A DNA stretch of 64,000 nucleotides from Geminicoccaceae bacterium (GTDB lineage: Bacteria > Pseudomonadota > Alphaproteobacteria > Geminicoccales > Geminicoccaceae), in NCBI GenBank assembly GCA_020638465.1, contig JACKIM010000003.1:325001-389000 (forward strand), given 5' to 3'. How positions within the stretch are numbered: the stretch's first letter is position 1; each line of letters begins with the position of its first letter. A model generated the notes under the pieces. The model searched no databases. It had not been told where the DNA came from and saw only the letters and a program-made list of their open reading frames with translations. The position numbers and the translations under genes were made by a program. Positions 27,117 to 35,621 of this stretch are shown piece by piece.

Positions 27117-28121
27117 CTAGCTCACCTTCACGCGAGGATCGATGAGCGGGTAGATCAGATCGATCGCAAGAACCGCTGCCGAGACTGCGAGGATCGAGAC
27201 GGTGGTCACTCCGAGGACGAGACTGTAATCGCCGGCATGCACGGCATCGACCAGAAGCTTGCCGACGCCGGGATAGCCGAAGACCTCCTCGGTGATGATC
27301 GCACCGTTGAAGATGGCGCCAAGAGACATGGCCAGTCCGGTGAACTGGGGGCCGAGCGCATTGCGCATGACATAGGCAAAGAGGATGCGGTTCCTGTCGA
27401 CACCACCGAGTTCGGCATAGGTGACGTAGTCATCGGTGACGATATTGGAGACGAGCGCACGCATGCCCATGAACCAGCTGCCGATGCCGACCAGAATGAG
27501 CGACAGGGCGGGCAGAAAGGAATGCTGGATCACACTCCAGATGAACGGCAGATTGAAGCCCGTGGCCAGATTCATCTGGGAGCCGCCGCCCAGCGGAAAG
27601 ATCGGGATTAGGTAGGCGAACAGCACCAGCAAGACGAAGGCCACGATGTAATAGGGGATCGGGTGCAGTCCCATGGCGATAACCCCCACCACCTTCAGGC
27701 TGCGGTTATCACGATAGTAACCGGCCAGTCCGCCAAGGATGTTGCCAAGCACCCACGAGATCAGAGTCGCGACCAGCAACAGGCCGATAGTCCAGGGCAT
27801 CGCGCGACCGATGAGTTCGGATACCGGTGTCGGAAAGGCCGACAATGACGGGCCGAAATCGCCCCTGAGGATACGCCCCCAATAGTTCAGGTACTGTTCA
27901 AAAATGTGGCCCTGGGTTCCGTAAAGCTCCTGAAGCGACGCACGCAGCATTGCGATCGCCTCGGGGCTGGTGCTGCCATAGGCCGCCGCCGCCGAAACCG
28001 TGGTCTCGACCGGATCGATCGGCGTTGCATGGGTCACAAAGAAGGTGATGCTGATGCCGATGAAGACGACGAGTACAAACTGGCCCAGCCGCCTGATAAG
28101 ATAGCCGCCATAGGATGACAT
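27117..28121 (-). CDS. Opp-type ABC transporter permease (DppB-like)
   Basis: 334-aa permease. The ATG at 28121 (MSSYGGYLIRRLGQ) is preferred to the TTG six bases upstream; neither has a strong ribosome-binding site. N-terminal helix FVLVVFIGISITFFVTH and EAA loop (DDYVTYAELGGVDRNRILFAYVMRN) are visible. It lies 76 bases after the binding-protein gene, behind a strong stem-loop. Confidence 0.92.
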   Translation of the reverse strand: MSSYGGYLIRRLGQFVLVVFIGISITFFVTHATPIDPVETTVSAAAAYGSTSPEAIAMLRASLQELYGTQGHIFEQYLNYWGRILRGDFGPSLSAFPTPVSELIGRAMPWTIGLLLVATLISWVLGNILGGLAGYYRDNRSLKVVGVIAMGLHPIPYYIVAFVLLVLFAYLIPIFPLGGGSQMNLATGFNLPFIWSVIQHSFLPALSLILVGIGSWFMGMRALVSNIVTDDYVTYAELGGVDRNRILFAYVMRNALGPQFTGLAMSLGAIFNGAIITEEVFGYPGVGKLLVDAVHAGDYSLVLGVTTVSILAVSAAVLAIDLIYPLIDPRVKVS

Positions 28122-28157
28122 ATGCAATGGCCCGGTCGGACTGGATGCGGGAAAGGT

Positions 28158-28184
28158 GGCCGGCGCTTGGAACGCGCGCCGGCC
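28158..28184 (-). promoter_or_regulatory. stem-loop between binding-protein and permease genes
   Basis: GGCCGGCGC and GCGCCGGCC form a perfect 9-bp GC stem with a 9-base loop. No T-run follows. Such hairpins after solute-binding-protein genes usually protect the upstream mRNA or partly terminate, raising binding protein relative to permease. Confidence 0.6.
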
Positions 28185-28197
28185 GGTTCTCGGGCTG

Positions 28198-30087
28198 TTA
28201 CTGCGCCTGCGGGCGCAGTTTCACCATCATGTAGCGAGAGTTGGCCCAGTTTGGCACCGGGTTGGTATACGGGTTGTCCGCTGTCGGATAGCCTGTCCAG
28301 TACTCGGTGTCCGTAACGGTGAACACGTTATAAGACATGAGCGGAATGATCGGCATCTCCTTGACCATCAGCTTGACATATTCCCGGCCCAGTTCCAGCG
28401 AACGCGGATCGTCGAACGCGACCTTGCGCATGTCCTCGATGATCCGGTCAAGCTCGGGATTCTGCCAGCGCTGCCAGTTGCGTGGAGGTTGCGGCGTGCC
28501 TTGCTTGGCAATGAAATCAGAATGCCAGCTGTCGAGGAAGAATGCGAGATCGGGAATGCCGCCGAAAGTCTCCACGCTCCAGGAGATGATTGCCTCGAAA
28601 TCGCCGGTATTGCGCCGGGTCGTCAAGGTGCCCTCGGCAAGCTCGGTGGAGGCGTCGATGCCGAACTGCTTCCATTGCTGGGTGATCATGGTTCCCGCGC
28701 GGGTCATGACCGGCCTGCTCTCTCCCTCGACCACGAGTTTGATCTTGAACGGCTCGCCTTCCGGCGTCATCCACTGATCGCCCTGCTTGCTGTAGCCTGC
28801 CCGCTCAAGCAGTTCGGCTGCCGCCTCCGGATCGGGCTTCCACCAGCCGAGGCCAAAGGAGCTGCGGATGGTCTCGGGATCGCTCGGCACCTGATCGCCC
28901 ATCGATGGCCGAAGCATGTCGGCAATCTGCTGACTGACCGTGGGGTCATAGGGCTTGATGACGCGTTTGCCGGTGTCGATCTCAAACTCGCTGAGCCATG
29001 CCTCCATGGGCTTGTGATAGTCTTCGGGATGCGTGCCCGTCGGCGGAACGGCGATCGCGGAGATCGTGGCTGCACCTCGGTAGGAGGCCATCGAAACCGC
29101 CTTCATGTCGATCAGCAACGTCAGCGCCCATCGGACATCGCGATCCTTGAACTTGGGGTTCTGCGCGTTGAAGATGATAGCCGGCAGGGTGGGATCGGGA
29201 TGGGCATAGGGGAAGCCGTCGAACCAGCCCTGGGAGGTATCGGATTCCCGGGCCAGGGTGAACATGCCTTCGGGCGCCACGTCGTGGATGACGTCTAGCT
29301 CGTGATTGAGCTGGGCGATGACGCGTTTGTCTGGCGGGCCAGGATCGGTGTACGCGACATAGGTGGGGCCGGGTTCGCCAAAGCGCGCAAGGGTCGTGTT
29401 CTGCCAGTCGTCGCGCTTCTTCCAGATGAACCACTTGCCGTTCTCGTCATAGTTCTCAAGCGTGTATGCGCCCAGCGATAGCGGCGGATTGAAGTCGAAC
29501 TTCAGAACATCATCGACTGTCTCGAATATATGCTTTGGCATGATCCACATGGCATTCCAGCGCACCGTGAAAAGTACATGGAAGCGTGAATTGGATTTCT
29601 TGAGCTTGAAATGAACGATGGTCGGATCAACTGCCTCGACGCTCTCGACGTTCACCTGTACCGGCGCGCTCCAGTAAAGCCCGTCGGTGTTCAAGTGGGT
29701 CTGGACCGTGAAAACAACATCGTCCGCAGTGAACGGCGTGCCGTCACTCCAGGTAATGCCGTCACGCAGTTTCACCGTCATCTCGGTGAAGTCGTCATTG
29801 TATATGGGTGGTTCGGAGGCCAGAGAATTGTCCCAAGCGCCATCGATGCCATGGTCGGGATCGATGTACCAGAGCGTGTCCATGGCGAGCTGTTGAAGTC
29901 CGGTGGAACGCCCTCCGGCATTGACTGACCAATAGTTGAACCAGCCGGGGTTTTTGATGGTGCCCTCAGGGTTCTCGACAATTAGCGTCTGCTCGCGCGG
30001 CAGGTTGGAGATGATGCCTTGCGCCAGAGCACTCGTACTGAACATCGCGGCCGCAAAAGCAACCGCAAGCCATCGCTTGCCGGTCAT
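28198..30087 (-). CDS. Opp-type ABC transporter substrate-binding protein
   Basis: 629-aa periplasmic family 5 binding protein. Sec signal peptide MTGKRWLAVAFAAAMFSTSALA, cleavage before QGI. Family blocks: MTVKLRDGITWSDGTPFTADDVVFTVQ and RWNAMWIMPKHIFE. It is longer than the two plus-strand binding proteins and belongs to the long Opp-type sugar-binding group seen with GH51 genes. Strong ribosome-binding site (AGGGAGGTACC). First gene of the minus-strand operon. Confidence 0.92.
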   Translation of the reverse strand: MTGKRWLAVAFAAAMFSTSALAQGIISNLPREQTLIVENPEGTIKNPGWFNYWSVNAGGRSTGLQQLAMDTLWYIDPDHGIDGAWDNSLASEPPIYNDDFTEMTVKLRDGITWSDGTPFTADDVVFTVQTHLNTDGLYWSAPVQVNVESVEAVDPTIVHFKLKKSNSRFHVLFTVRWNAMWIMPKHIFETVDDVLKFDFNPPLSLGAYTLENYDENGKWFIWKKRDDWQNTTLARFGEPGPTYVAYTDPGPPDKRVIAQLNHELDVIHDVAPEGMFTLARESDTSQGWFDGFPYAHPDPTLPAIIFNAQNPKFKDRDVRWALTLLIDMKAVSMASYRGAATISAIAVPPTGTHPEDYHKPMEAWLSEFEIDTGKRVIKPYDPTVSQQIADMLRPSMGDQVPSDPETIRSSFGLGWWKPDPEAAAELLERAGYSKQGDQWMTPEGEPFKIKLVVEGESRPVMTRAGTMITQQWKQFGIDASTELAEGTLTTRRNTGDFEAIISWSVETFGGIPDLAFFLDSWHSDFIAKQGTPQPPRNWQRWQNPELDRIIEDMRKVAFDDPRSLELGREYVKLMVKEMPIIPLMSYNVFTVTDTEYWTGYPTADNPYTNPVPNWANSRYMMVKLRPQAQ

Positions 30088-30139
30088 GGTACCTCCCTAG
30101 GCTTGGCCGCAGTGATCTGCGACATTTTGGACTGTTGAT

Positions 30140-30189
30140 AGACTAGTTTGAACGGATCCCACGGGTCAATTATTAAGTGATATATATCA
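30140..30189 (-). promoter_or_regulatory. candidate promoter and ArsR-type operator before the minus-strand importer
   Basis: TGATATATATCA (30178-30189) is a perfect 12-bp palindrome in a short AT-rich tract between the ArsR-type gene and the binding-protein gene. On the minus strand TTGACC (complement of 30164-30169) follows, with TAGTCT 18 bases later as a weak -10. The palindrome just upstream of the -35 fits a regulator site. Confidence 0.45.
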
Positions 30190-30205
30190 AAAGATGCGAT
30201 ATAGT

Positions 30206-31249
30206 TTAATCGGCCAGCAGGAGACGCATCACCAGATCCTGATCGTGATCGCCGAAGCCGCGACCGAAGATGTTGATTCCGCCCGGATGCTCGGCTCCGT
30301 CCCGGATTCCGATCTTGAACCGGATGGAGTGGTGGGCATGCAGTTCCAGGTGGCTCAACGTGATCGCGGACAAGGGTTCCCCGTCGAGGTAGCTTCCCGA
30401 ATCGTCGATCGTCCATCGGGTCAGCCGTCCGTACTGTGATCCCTCCAGTTTCCACCAGCCCGGTGTCAACCGTCCCCTCTTGTCTCCGAAGTCGCCGGGA
30501 GAAGTCCAGGTGCCGATCTGGATGTCATTGATCCAGACCGACACGTCCGATGGCCAGTTCGGATTGGTTCCGGGAACCTCGGAACTGAGCTCCATGCTGA
30601 ATTCTAGAGTGGTGACGGGTCGGCCGACGATGCGAGCATTGTTGGGGAATTTGTACTCAAGAAAACCGCGACCAAACCAGATCAGGCTCGTTTGCATACG
30701 ACGAGGATCGAGGAACAGGTCGGGGACATCGAGGACGCCAATGATACCCTGTTGAGAACAAAGCCCGCACGGCGCGCTGACCTGATAAGCCGTGTAAAGC
30801 CCGAGTGGCATCTCGACGATGATCTCATTGTTTTTCCGTTCGCCCTTCTCATCAAGACAAATGATGATCTCATCAAAGCGGCTAGCGCATAATTTCTGCT
30901 GTCCTTTACGCGCTTTGATTGTTCGCTTGTCGATAAGGCCGGCGTGATCGAGAATGTTCACATTTGTCGCAACTGTCGATTGCGGCAGCTCCAGTGCCGC
31001 GCAGATCTCGTTAACATTTAGCTCACCTCGACCACGCAACAATCGCAGGATACGCACGCGCACTGGAGACGACAGAGCGTGCATGACACGGGCATTTTCT
31101 TCGGGATCGACGGTCAGAAAACGTCTTGCTAATTTTGTCTGAATAATCAACACCTCTGCATGAGTCGTAATTGTGAACTGATGCGGTGGATGCCCCACCG
31201 ACGGCATCTTGTATGCGATGACGTGTGTGGATGCCCCCGTGTTTGGCAA
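30206..31249 (-). CDS. ArsR-family transcriptional regulator with C-terminal ligand-binding domain
   Basis: Winged-helix regulator: HTH part NARVMHALSSPVRVRILRLL...ELNVNEICAALELPQSTVATN (about residues 52-95), then a long C-terminal domain with conserved blocks PNWPSDVSVWINDIQIGTWTS, RGRLTPGWW, SQYGRL and GGINIFGRGFGDHDQDLVMRL. This architecture is a known ArsR subgroup found beside sugar-utilisation genes. The start is uncertain: 31249 (used here) or an ATG nearer the HTH. Same strand as the importer; likely its regulator. Confidence 0.82.
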   Translation of the reverse strand: MPNTGASTHVIAYKMPSVGHPPHQFTITTHAEVLIIQTKLARRFLTVDPEENARVMHALSSPVRVRILRLLRGRGELNVNEICAALELPQSTVATNVNILDHAGLIDKRTIKARKGQQKLCASRFDEIIICLDEKGERKNNEIIVEMPLGLYTAYQVSAPCGLCSQQGIIGVLDVPDLFLDPRRMQTSLIWFGRGFLEYKFPNNARIVGRPVTTLEFSMELSSEVPGTNPNWPSDVSVWINDIQIGTWTSPGDFGDKRGRLTPGWWKLEGSQYGRLTRWTIDDSGSYLDGEPLSAITLSHLELHAHHSIRFKIGIRDGAEHPGGINIFGRGFGDHDQDLVMRLLLAD

Positions 31250-31681
31250 GTGTTATCTTCAATTTTTGCAACCGGTGCAAAAGCCTGGGCGGTTAGGCTT
31301 TGGTGGCGGTGACGAGCTGGGCGAGCGGTGGGATTTCTGTCGCGTATGGCACGGCGAGTCGGCAGCCGAGGAGCTGGAATGTGACCCGGCATCGAACTTT
31401 AACCCCTTTCGGCGTCCAATCGCGACCCCGCATCAAAGTCATTTCCGTAATTAATATCAAGGCTTTGTTGTCGATTGGTCGGGGTCCGATTTCTGCGCCA
31501 ATAGTGGGGGGCATTCCGGCTGCCGATCCACAGCGCATCGGTGCATGAAGACTGAACCAGGCCCGCGAGATGGCCCGCGAACAGTTCGAGCGTGCCCGCG
31601 AGGTTCTGGACGGCCTGGTGGAGCGGGTGAAGGAGGCGGGCCAGAATGGTCCGCCCAACAAAAACGGGCGCCTGAGGCCGC
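31250..31681. other. gene-free stretch with unassigned remnants
   Basis: About 430 bases with no complete gene. The minus strand has an open stretch ending PYATEIPPLAQLVTATKA (31293-31440). The plus strand has an unstarted coiled-coil-like stretch EMAREQFERAREVLDGLVER followed by VKEAGQNGPPNKNGRLRPLK (31563-31685). Both look like ends of mobile-element or chromosomal genes whose bodies are gone. I cannot name either. Confidence 0.35.
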
Positions 31682-32611
31682 TCAAGCCTTGCCGGCCGGA
31701 AACGCCTTTTGCAGCTTGACGAAGAAATCCTTCAGGATCGCGTCACGGTCGATACGATAGACATAGCGCATCAGATGACGCCCGCGCCCGTTGCTCCAGG
31801 TGGGGATCTCGGTCAGGATCGGGGTCGGGATCAGCGCGCTGGGGCACCAGTCCGGGTTCAGGAGCCAGGCGACGGGGGCCATGTCCCAGATTTCCTTGCT
31901 CCAGCCCATCCGGTCGTCGGAATATTCCTTGTAGCGCTGCGCCAGGAAACGGCCGATCTCGCCATGAGGTTCAACATAGCGTTCGATTTCCGGGACGGTG
32001 CTGTGCAAATGCGACACCACGCCCATACACGGCAGCATGACTACCGCTGCGCCGCTGTCGAACAGGACCTGCGCACCACCAACATCCTGCCTGAGGTTGA
32101 ATTCGCGGGTGTCGGGCCAATCCAGCGCGTGCCCGCCAAGCCAGACCACCACGATCCGGTCCAGGATATCGGGCGCTTTCAGGATTGCCGAGGCGACATT
32201 ACTGATTGCGGCGATGGCGATGACATAGAGTGGATCCTGCGGGCTGGAGATGCGCGCGCGGCGGATCAGGTCGTCAACTGCCTCGCCCTCACGCGCCACT
32301 TTTTCCGGGCCGACATAGTCGCGCACTCCGCGCAGGGCAAAGCCTTCCGGCGAGCGACCCATCCGTTCGAGCAACCGCAGGATTTCGTCGTGGCTCAGTT
32401 CCATCCCGTGCCCGGCGCTTTCCGAGCGGTGATTGTGAAACGGCGCTGCATAGATCGCTTCCGTCTGGATCCTGTCGGAGGAAAGCAGAAGCTGGACTAT
32501 CGCGAACTGGTCGTCGATCTCGTTAAAGGTATCTGTATCGAGCGCAGCCCTCAGCTTGTTCTTTGGCGGCTCAAGTAATTTCAATCGCTGCATTTCGTCA
32601 GGTCTTGCCAT
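31682..32611 (-). CDS. inosine-uridine-type nucleoside hydrolase
   Basis: 309-aa cytoplasmic hydrolase that cleaves the N-glycosidic bond of ribonucleosides. It has the N-terminal Ca-binding aspartate motif in variant form (LDTDTFNEIDDQFA; usual DTDxGxDD) and family blocks (VYVIAIAAISNVASAIL-like, VWLGGHALDW, EFNLRQDVGGAQVLFDSG). The ATG at 32611 (MARPDEMQ) follows GGAGATCAGAGAA and is preferred to the one at 32638, which overlaps the preceding pseudogene. It lies 24 bases after the ATPase pseudogene and divergent from the LacI/CUT1 importer, suggesting nucleoside uptake and cleavage. Confidence 0.9.
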   Translation of the reverse strand: MARPDEMQRLKLLEPPKNKLRAALDTDTFNEIDDQFAIVQLLLSSDRIQTEAIYAAPFHNHRSESAGHGMELSHDEILRLLERMGRSPEGFALRGVRDYVGPEKVAREGEAVDDLIRRARISSPQDPLYVIAIAAISNVASAILKAPDILDRIVVVWLGGHALDWPDTREFNLRQDVGGAQVLFDSGAAVVMLPCMGVVSHLHSTVPEIERYVEPHGEIGRFLAQRYKEYSDDRMGWSKEIWDMAPVAWLLNPDWCPSALIPTPILTEIPTWSNGRGRHLMRYVYRIDRDAILKDFFVKLQKAFPAGKA

Positions 32612-32634
32612 TTCTCTGATCTCCAATTCTGAAC

Positions 32635-33071
32635 TCAAGGCCGCCGCATGGTGTTTCCGAATTCTCCGTCGAAGACATGAATATTGTCAGTGGTTCTATC
32701 CAGTCCAATCGCCTGGCCGGGACAAAGAAGCTGCATTCCGCCCAGAACTACGACAATGGCTCGTCACGCGGATCGACAAGGATATGGGCTTGCGACCTCG
32801 CTGGCTCCACCTGAACGACGGTGCCTACAGCCTTGCCTGCTCCGAACGCTTCAGATGTTCCCGACGCAAGCCGATCTCGATCCGTCCCCTGTCTGTCACC
32901 TACGTGTTCTTCGGCAAGGCCAATGTGGTTGCACCCTTTTCCAGGACCGCCTCCCGGTCCTTGATACGGGCAGCCATGAAATTCATCGAGGGTGATGGTG
33001 ATGTCGATGCCGTGCATTATCTCGATCAGTCCATGCGACTTGCGGAGATCGACAAGATCAACGGTGCCCAT
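32635..33071 (-). pseudogene. CUT1-type ABC transporter ATPase (UgpC/MsmX-like), deleted and frameshifted
   Basis: The N-terminal 31 codons (GTVDLVDLRKSHGLIEIMHG then IDITITLDEF) are the start of a UgpC-type ATPase. They jump to a C-terminal piece (ARIKDREAVLEKGATTLALP), pass a TAG, continue IEIGLRREHLKRSEQARL, shift frame to GTVVQVEPARSQAHILVD, and shift again to PGQAIGLDRTTDNIHVFDGE ending MRRP-stop at 32635. Everything from Walker A to Walker B (about 200 residues) is missing. Fragment order and spacing match the family, so this is decay in place rather than chance. Confidence 0.85.
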
Positions 33072-33194
33072 CCACGGCTCCCCTCCGCTACGGCGCCCTT
33101 CCTATTTCCGATTGCCACCTTGCGCTGACTTCAGCAAACTGTATCGGAACTCGTGTGCAGAATATGACTTCAATGTGGATGGTCAAGACCGGTT

Positions 33195-34232
33195 ATGGCT
33201 TCTATGGGCAAGCAGAAGACACAGGTGAGGTCAATTGACGTGGCGCGACTGGCCGGGGTCAGCCGGTCCGCGGTGTCGCGAAGCTATACCCCCGGGGCCT
33301 ATGTTTCCGATGAAACCCGGCGCAAGGTCCTGGAGGCGGCGGAAGCGCTTGGATACCACCCGAACGCACTTGCCCGCAGCCTGATCACCAGGCGGACGGG
33401 TATCATCGGCATCGTTTCCACGGATCTCGACAATCCGTTCTACGCGGCGCTGTTGCAGGCACTGAGCATGAGGTTTCAAGCGGAGGGACTGGCGCCGCTG
33501 CTGCTCTTTGGCGACGAGACAAGCACCGATCGCCAGATCACCCAGCTTCTTTCCTATCAGGTTGATGCGCTGGTGATGACCAATGCGACCCTGTCTTCGG
33601 CGATGGCGGCTCGTTTCGCGCGGATCGACAAGCCTGTGGTGGCGATCAACCGCTACATGGCGCAGGAAGAAATTACGTCGATCACCAGCGACAACCATGA
33701 AGCCGCGGGGCAGGTGGCGGACCACTTCGTTTCCCTGGGATGCCGGCGAATCGCCTTCCTGGCGGGAAAGCCGGACGCCTCGTCCAGCCGCGACCGGGAG
33801 GCAGGATTTATGCGCCGCCTCGCGCAGCTTGGTCATCCGCTGATCGCGCATGACGTGGGGAATTATCATCACCTGGGCGGGGTCGAGGCGGCACGGCGCC
33901 TGTTGCGGCGCGAGGTCAGGCCGGATGCTATTTTTTGTGCCAACGACCTGATGGCCTTTGGTGTGATGGATGTCGCGCGGGGCGAGTTTGGATTGAGAAT
34001 CCCGCAGGATCTGAAGGTATGCGGCTTTGACAATTCCGGCATGGCAAGCTGGCCCGCCTACGATTTGACGACCGTCGATCAAGGTATGGAAACGATGGTC
34101 GAGACTACTGTCCAGCATATCCGCGACTGTCTTGCAGGACAATTGCCCAGCACCCGGCATCTCGAGGTCGCCGGGCGCGTCATCATCCGCGGATCGACCG
34201 ATGAAAGGGTCTGCGCTGGATTGTGCGATTGA
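33195..34232 (+). CDS. LacI-family transcriptional regulator
   Basis: 345-aa repressor: HTH VRSIDVARLAGVSRSAVSRS, hinge YHPNALARSL, then the effector-binding core (GIIGIVSTDLDNPFYAALLQ, later VCGFDNSGMASWPAYDLTTV). Starts at 33195 or 33204, both ATG. It precedes the CUT1 binding protein by 61 bases and faces the ATPase-pseudogene/nucleoside-hydrolase pair, so it probably controls both directions. It resembles the LacI-type protein at 5106-6188 in the C-terminal motif. Confidence 0.92.
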   Translation: MASMGKQKTQVRSIDVARLAGVSRSAVSRSYTPGAYVSDETRRKVLEAAEALGYHPNALARSLITRRTGIIGIVSTDLDNPFYAALLQALSMRFQAEGLAPLLLFGDETSTDRQITQLLSYQVDALVMTNATLSSAMAARFARIDKPVVAINRYMAQEEITSITSDNHEAAGQVADHFVSLGCRRIAFLAGKPDASSSRDREAGFMRRLAQLGHPLIAHDVGNYHHLGGVEAARRLLRREVRPDAIFCANDLMAFGVMDVARGEFGLRIPQDLKVCGFDNSGMASWPAYDLTTVDQGMETMVETTVQHIRDCLAGQLPSTRHLEVAGRVIIRGSTDERVCAGLCD

Positions 34233-34254
34233 CAGCCGTCGCCAACCAACTACC

Positions 34255-34270
34255 CTGCACACTTGTGCAG
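34255..34270. promoter_or_regulatory. palindromic operator candidate
   Basis: CTGCACA-CT-TGTGCAG is a perfect 7+7 palindrome between the LacI gene and the binding-protein ribosome-binding site. A similar half-site, GTGTGCAG, occurs at 33153-33160 in front of the LacI gene. The spacing and symmetry fit a LacI-family operator. Confidence 0.5.
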
Positions 34271-34293
34271 ATCAATCAGGAGGGGAGGAATTC

Positions 34294-35559
34294 ATGAAAA
34301 GTCTCGGCTTGCCTCTGAAAGCGGCCTTGGCGTGTCTGGCACTGTCTGCCGGGGGTGCCTCGGCGCAGCAAGTCACGCTCAATTTCCTCAGTGCGCAGCG
34401 TGATGAGGTTGTGGCACCAATGATCGAAGGGTTCGAAAAGGCAAACCCGGACATCAAGGTCATCCACCAATCGGTCCCGTTCAATGACCTGAATGCGGCA
34501 ACCGAATCGCGAATCGGCCAAGGCGATACCAGCATCGATCTGATTCATGCGGATACGCCGCGTATCCCCGCCTTCGCCTCGCAGGGATACCTTCTCAATC
34601 TCGATGATCGCCGTGCAGAGATCGAGAAGGCTGCGCCAAATGCGGTCGACATCGAGCAACTGAGCTGGAACGGCAGCCTTTATGCCTATCCGATGTGGAA
34701 TTCCACGCAGTTGATGTTCTACAACAAGGATCTGCTACAAAATGCCGGTATTTCGCTGCCGAGCGGGAATCCTGCCGAGCGGGTGACCTGGGCGGAACTG
34801 CTGGATGCGGCAGCCAAGGCGCAGGCCGGCGGTGCCAAATGGGGCATGACCTTCCAGCAGGTCGACCGTTACTATCAGCTCCAGATGCTCTTTGAATCGA
34901 AGGGGGCGGGATCGGGCCTGATAGGGGACGACAACCTGACGCCGGCAGTCAATACCGAAGCTTGGATCGATGTCGCGAAATGGTACAGTGCTCTTTATGA
35001 AAAAGGCATCGCGCCGCGTGGCGTGACCCCCGAGCAGACGGATGAGATGTTCATCAACGGCGAGGTCGCCTTTGTCATCGGCGGTCCTTGGGCGATCGGC
35101 CGCTATGACCGCAATCCGGATCTTCACTATGCGGTTGCACCGGTTCCCTATTTTGCTGGCGGCAAGCCGGTGACGCCGACCGGCTCCTGGGCGATCTCGA
35201 TCAACCCGCATTCGCAGAAGATCGATGCAGCACGCAAGTTTGCTGAATATGTCTCCCTGAATCCGGAGGGGGCGGTTCTGTCGGTATCGAAGAACCCGCT
35301 GCCGCCAGTTAATGCCGATGCTTTCAAGGTCTATGCCGAACACATGTCGGCAATGACCGACAAGATTGGCCCAGCGATCGACATCATCACCTACGAGCTT
35401 GCGAATACCGCAGTGGGCCGGCCCCGCTCGCGCGGCTATGTGACCTTTGAAACCATCATGAACCGCGCGTTCAGCGATATCCGCAATGGTTCGGACTCGG
35501 CCGAGGTCCTCAACGGTGCCGAGAAGCAGCTGCAGCGTGCGCTCGGTCGCCTCAAATAG
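34294..35559 (+). CDS. CUT1-type ABC transporter substrate-binding protein
   Basis: 421-aa family 1 solute-binding protein. Very strong ribosome-binding site (AGGAGGGGAGGAA) and Sec signal MKSLGLPLKAALACLALSAG, cleavage after GASA. Family 1 blocks: EGFEKANPDIKVIHQSVPFN, DLIHADTPRIPAFASQGYLLNL, and GEVAFVIGGPWAIGRY. Binds a sugar or nucleoside in the periplasm. Two permeases follow; no ATPase gene does. Confidence 0.93.
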   Translation: MKSLGLPLKAALACLALSAGGASAQQVTLNFLSAQRDEVVAPMIEGFEKANPDIKVIHQSVPFNDLNAATESRIGQGDTSIDLIHADTPRIPAFASQGYLLNLDDRRAEIEKAAPNAVDIEQLSWNGSLYAYPMWNSTQLMFYNKDLLQNAGISLPSGNPAERVTWAELLDAAAKAQAGGAKWGMTFQQVDRYYQLQMLFESKGAGSGLIGDDNLTPAVNTEAWIDVAKWYSALYEKGIAPRGVTPEQTDEMFINGEVAFVIGGPWAIGRYDRNPDLHYAVAPVPYFAGGKPVTPTGSWAISINPHSQKIDAARKFAEYVSLNPEGAVLSVSKNPLPPVNADAFKVYAEHMSAMTDKIGPAIDIITYELANTAVGRPRSRGYVTFETIMNRAFSDIRNGSDSAEVLNGAEKQLQRALGRLK

Positions 35560-35621
35560 TAGACGCGATATCCGGGAGTCCGGTGCCGGGCTCCCGGAAT
35601 TTCCTGACCTGGAACGCTGCT

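Noticed and set aside
31545..31760. 71-codon plus-strand ORF
   Set aside because: Overlaps the nucleoside hydrolase 3' end and reads as low-complexity Gly/Arg; no support.
34132..34293. 54-codon N-terminal extension of the CUT1 binding protein
   Set aside because: It lies inside the LacI gene; the ATG at 34294 has a strong ribosome-binding site and signal peptide.
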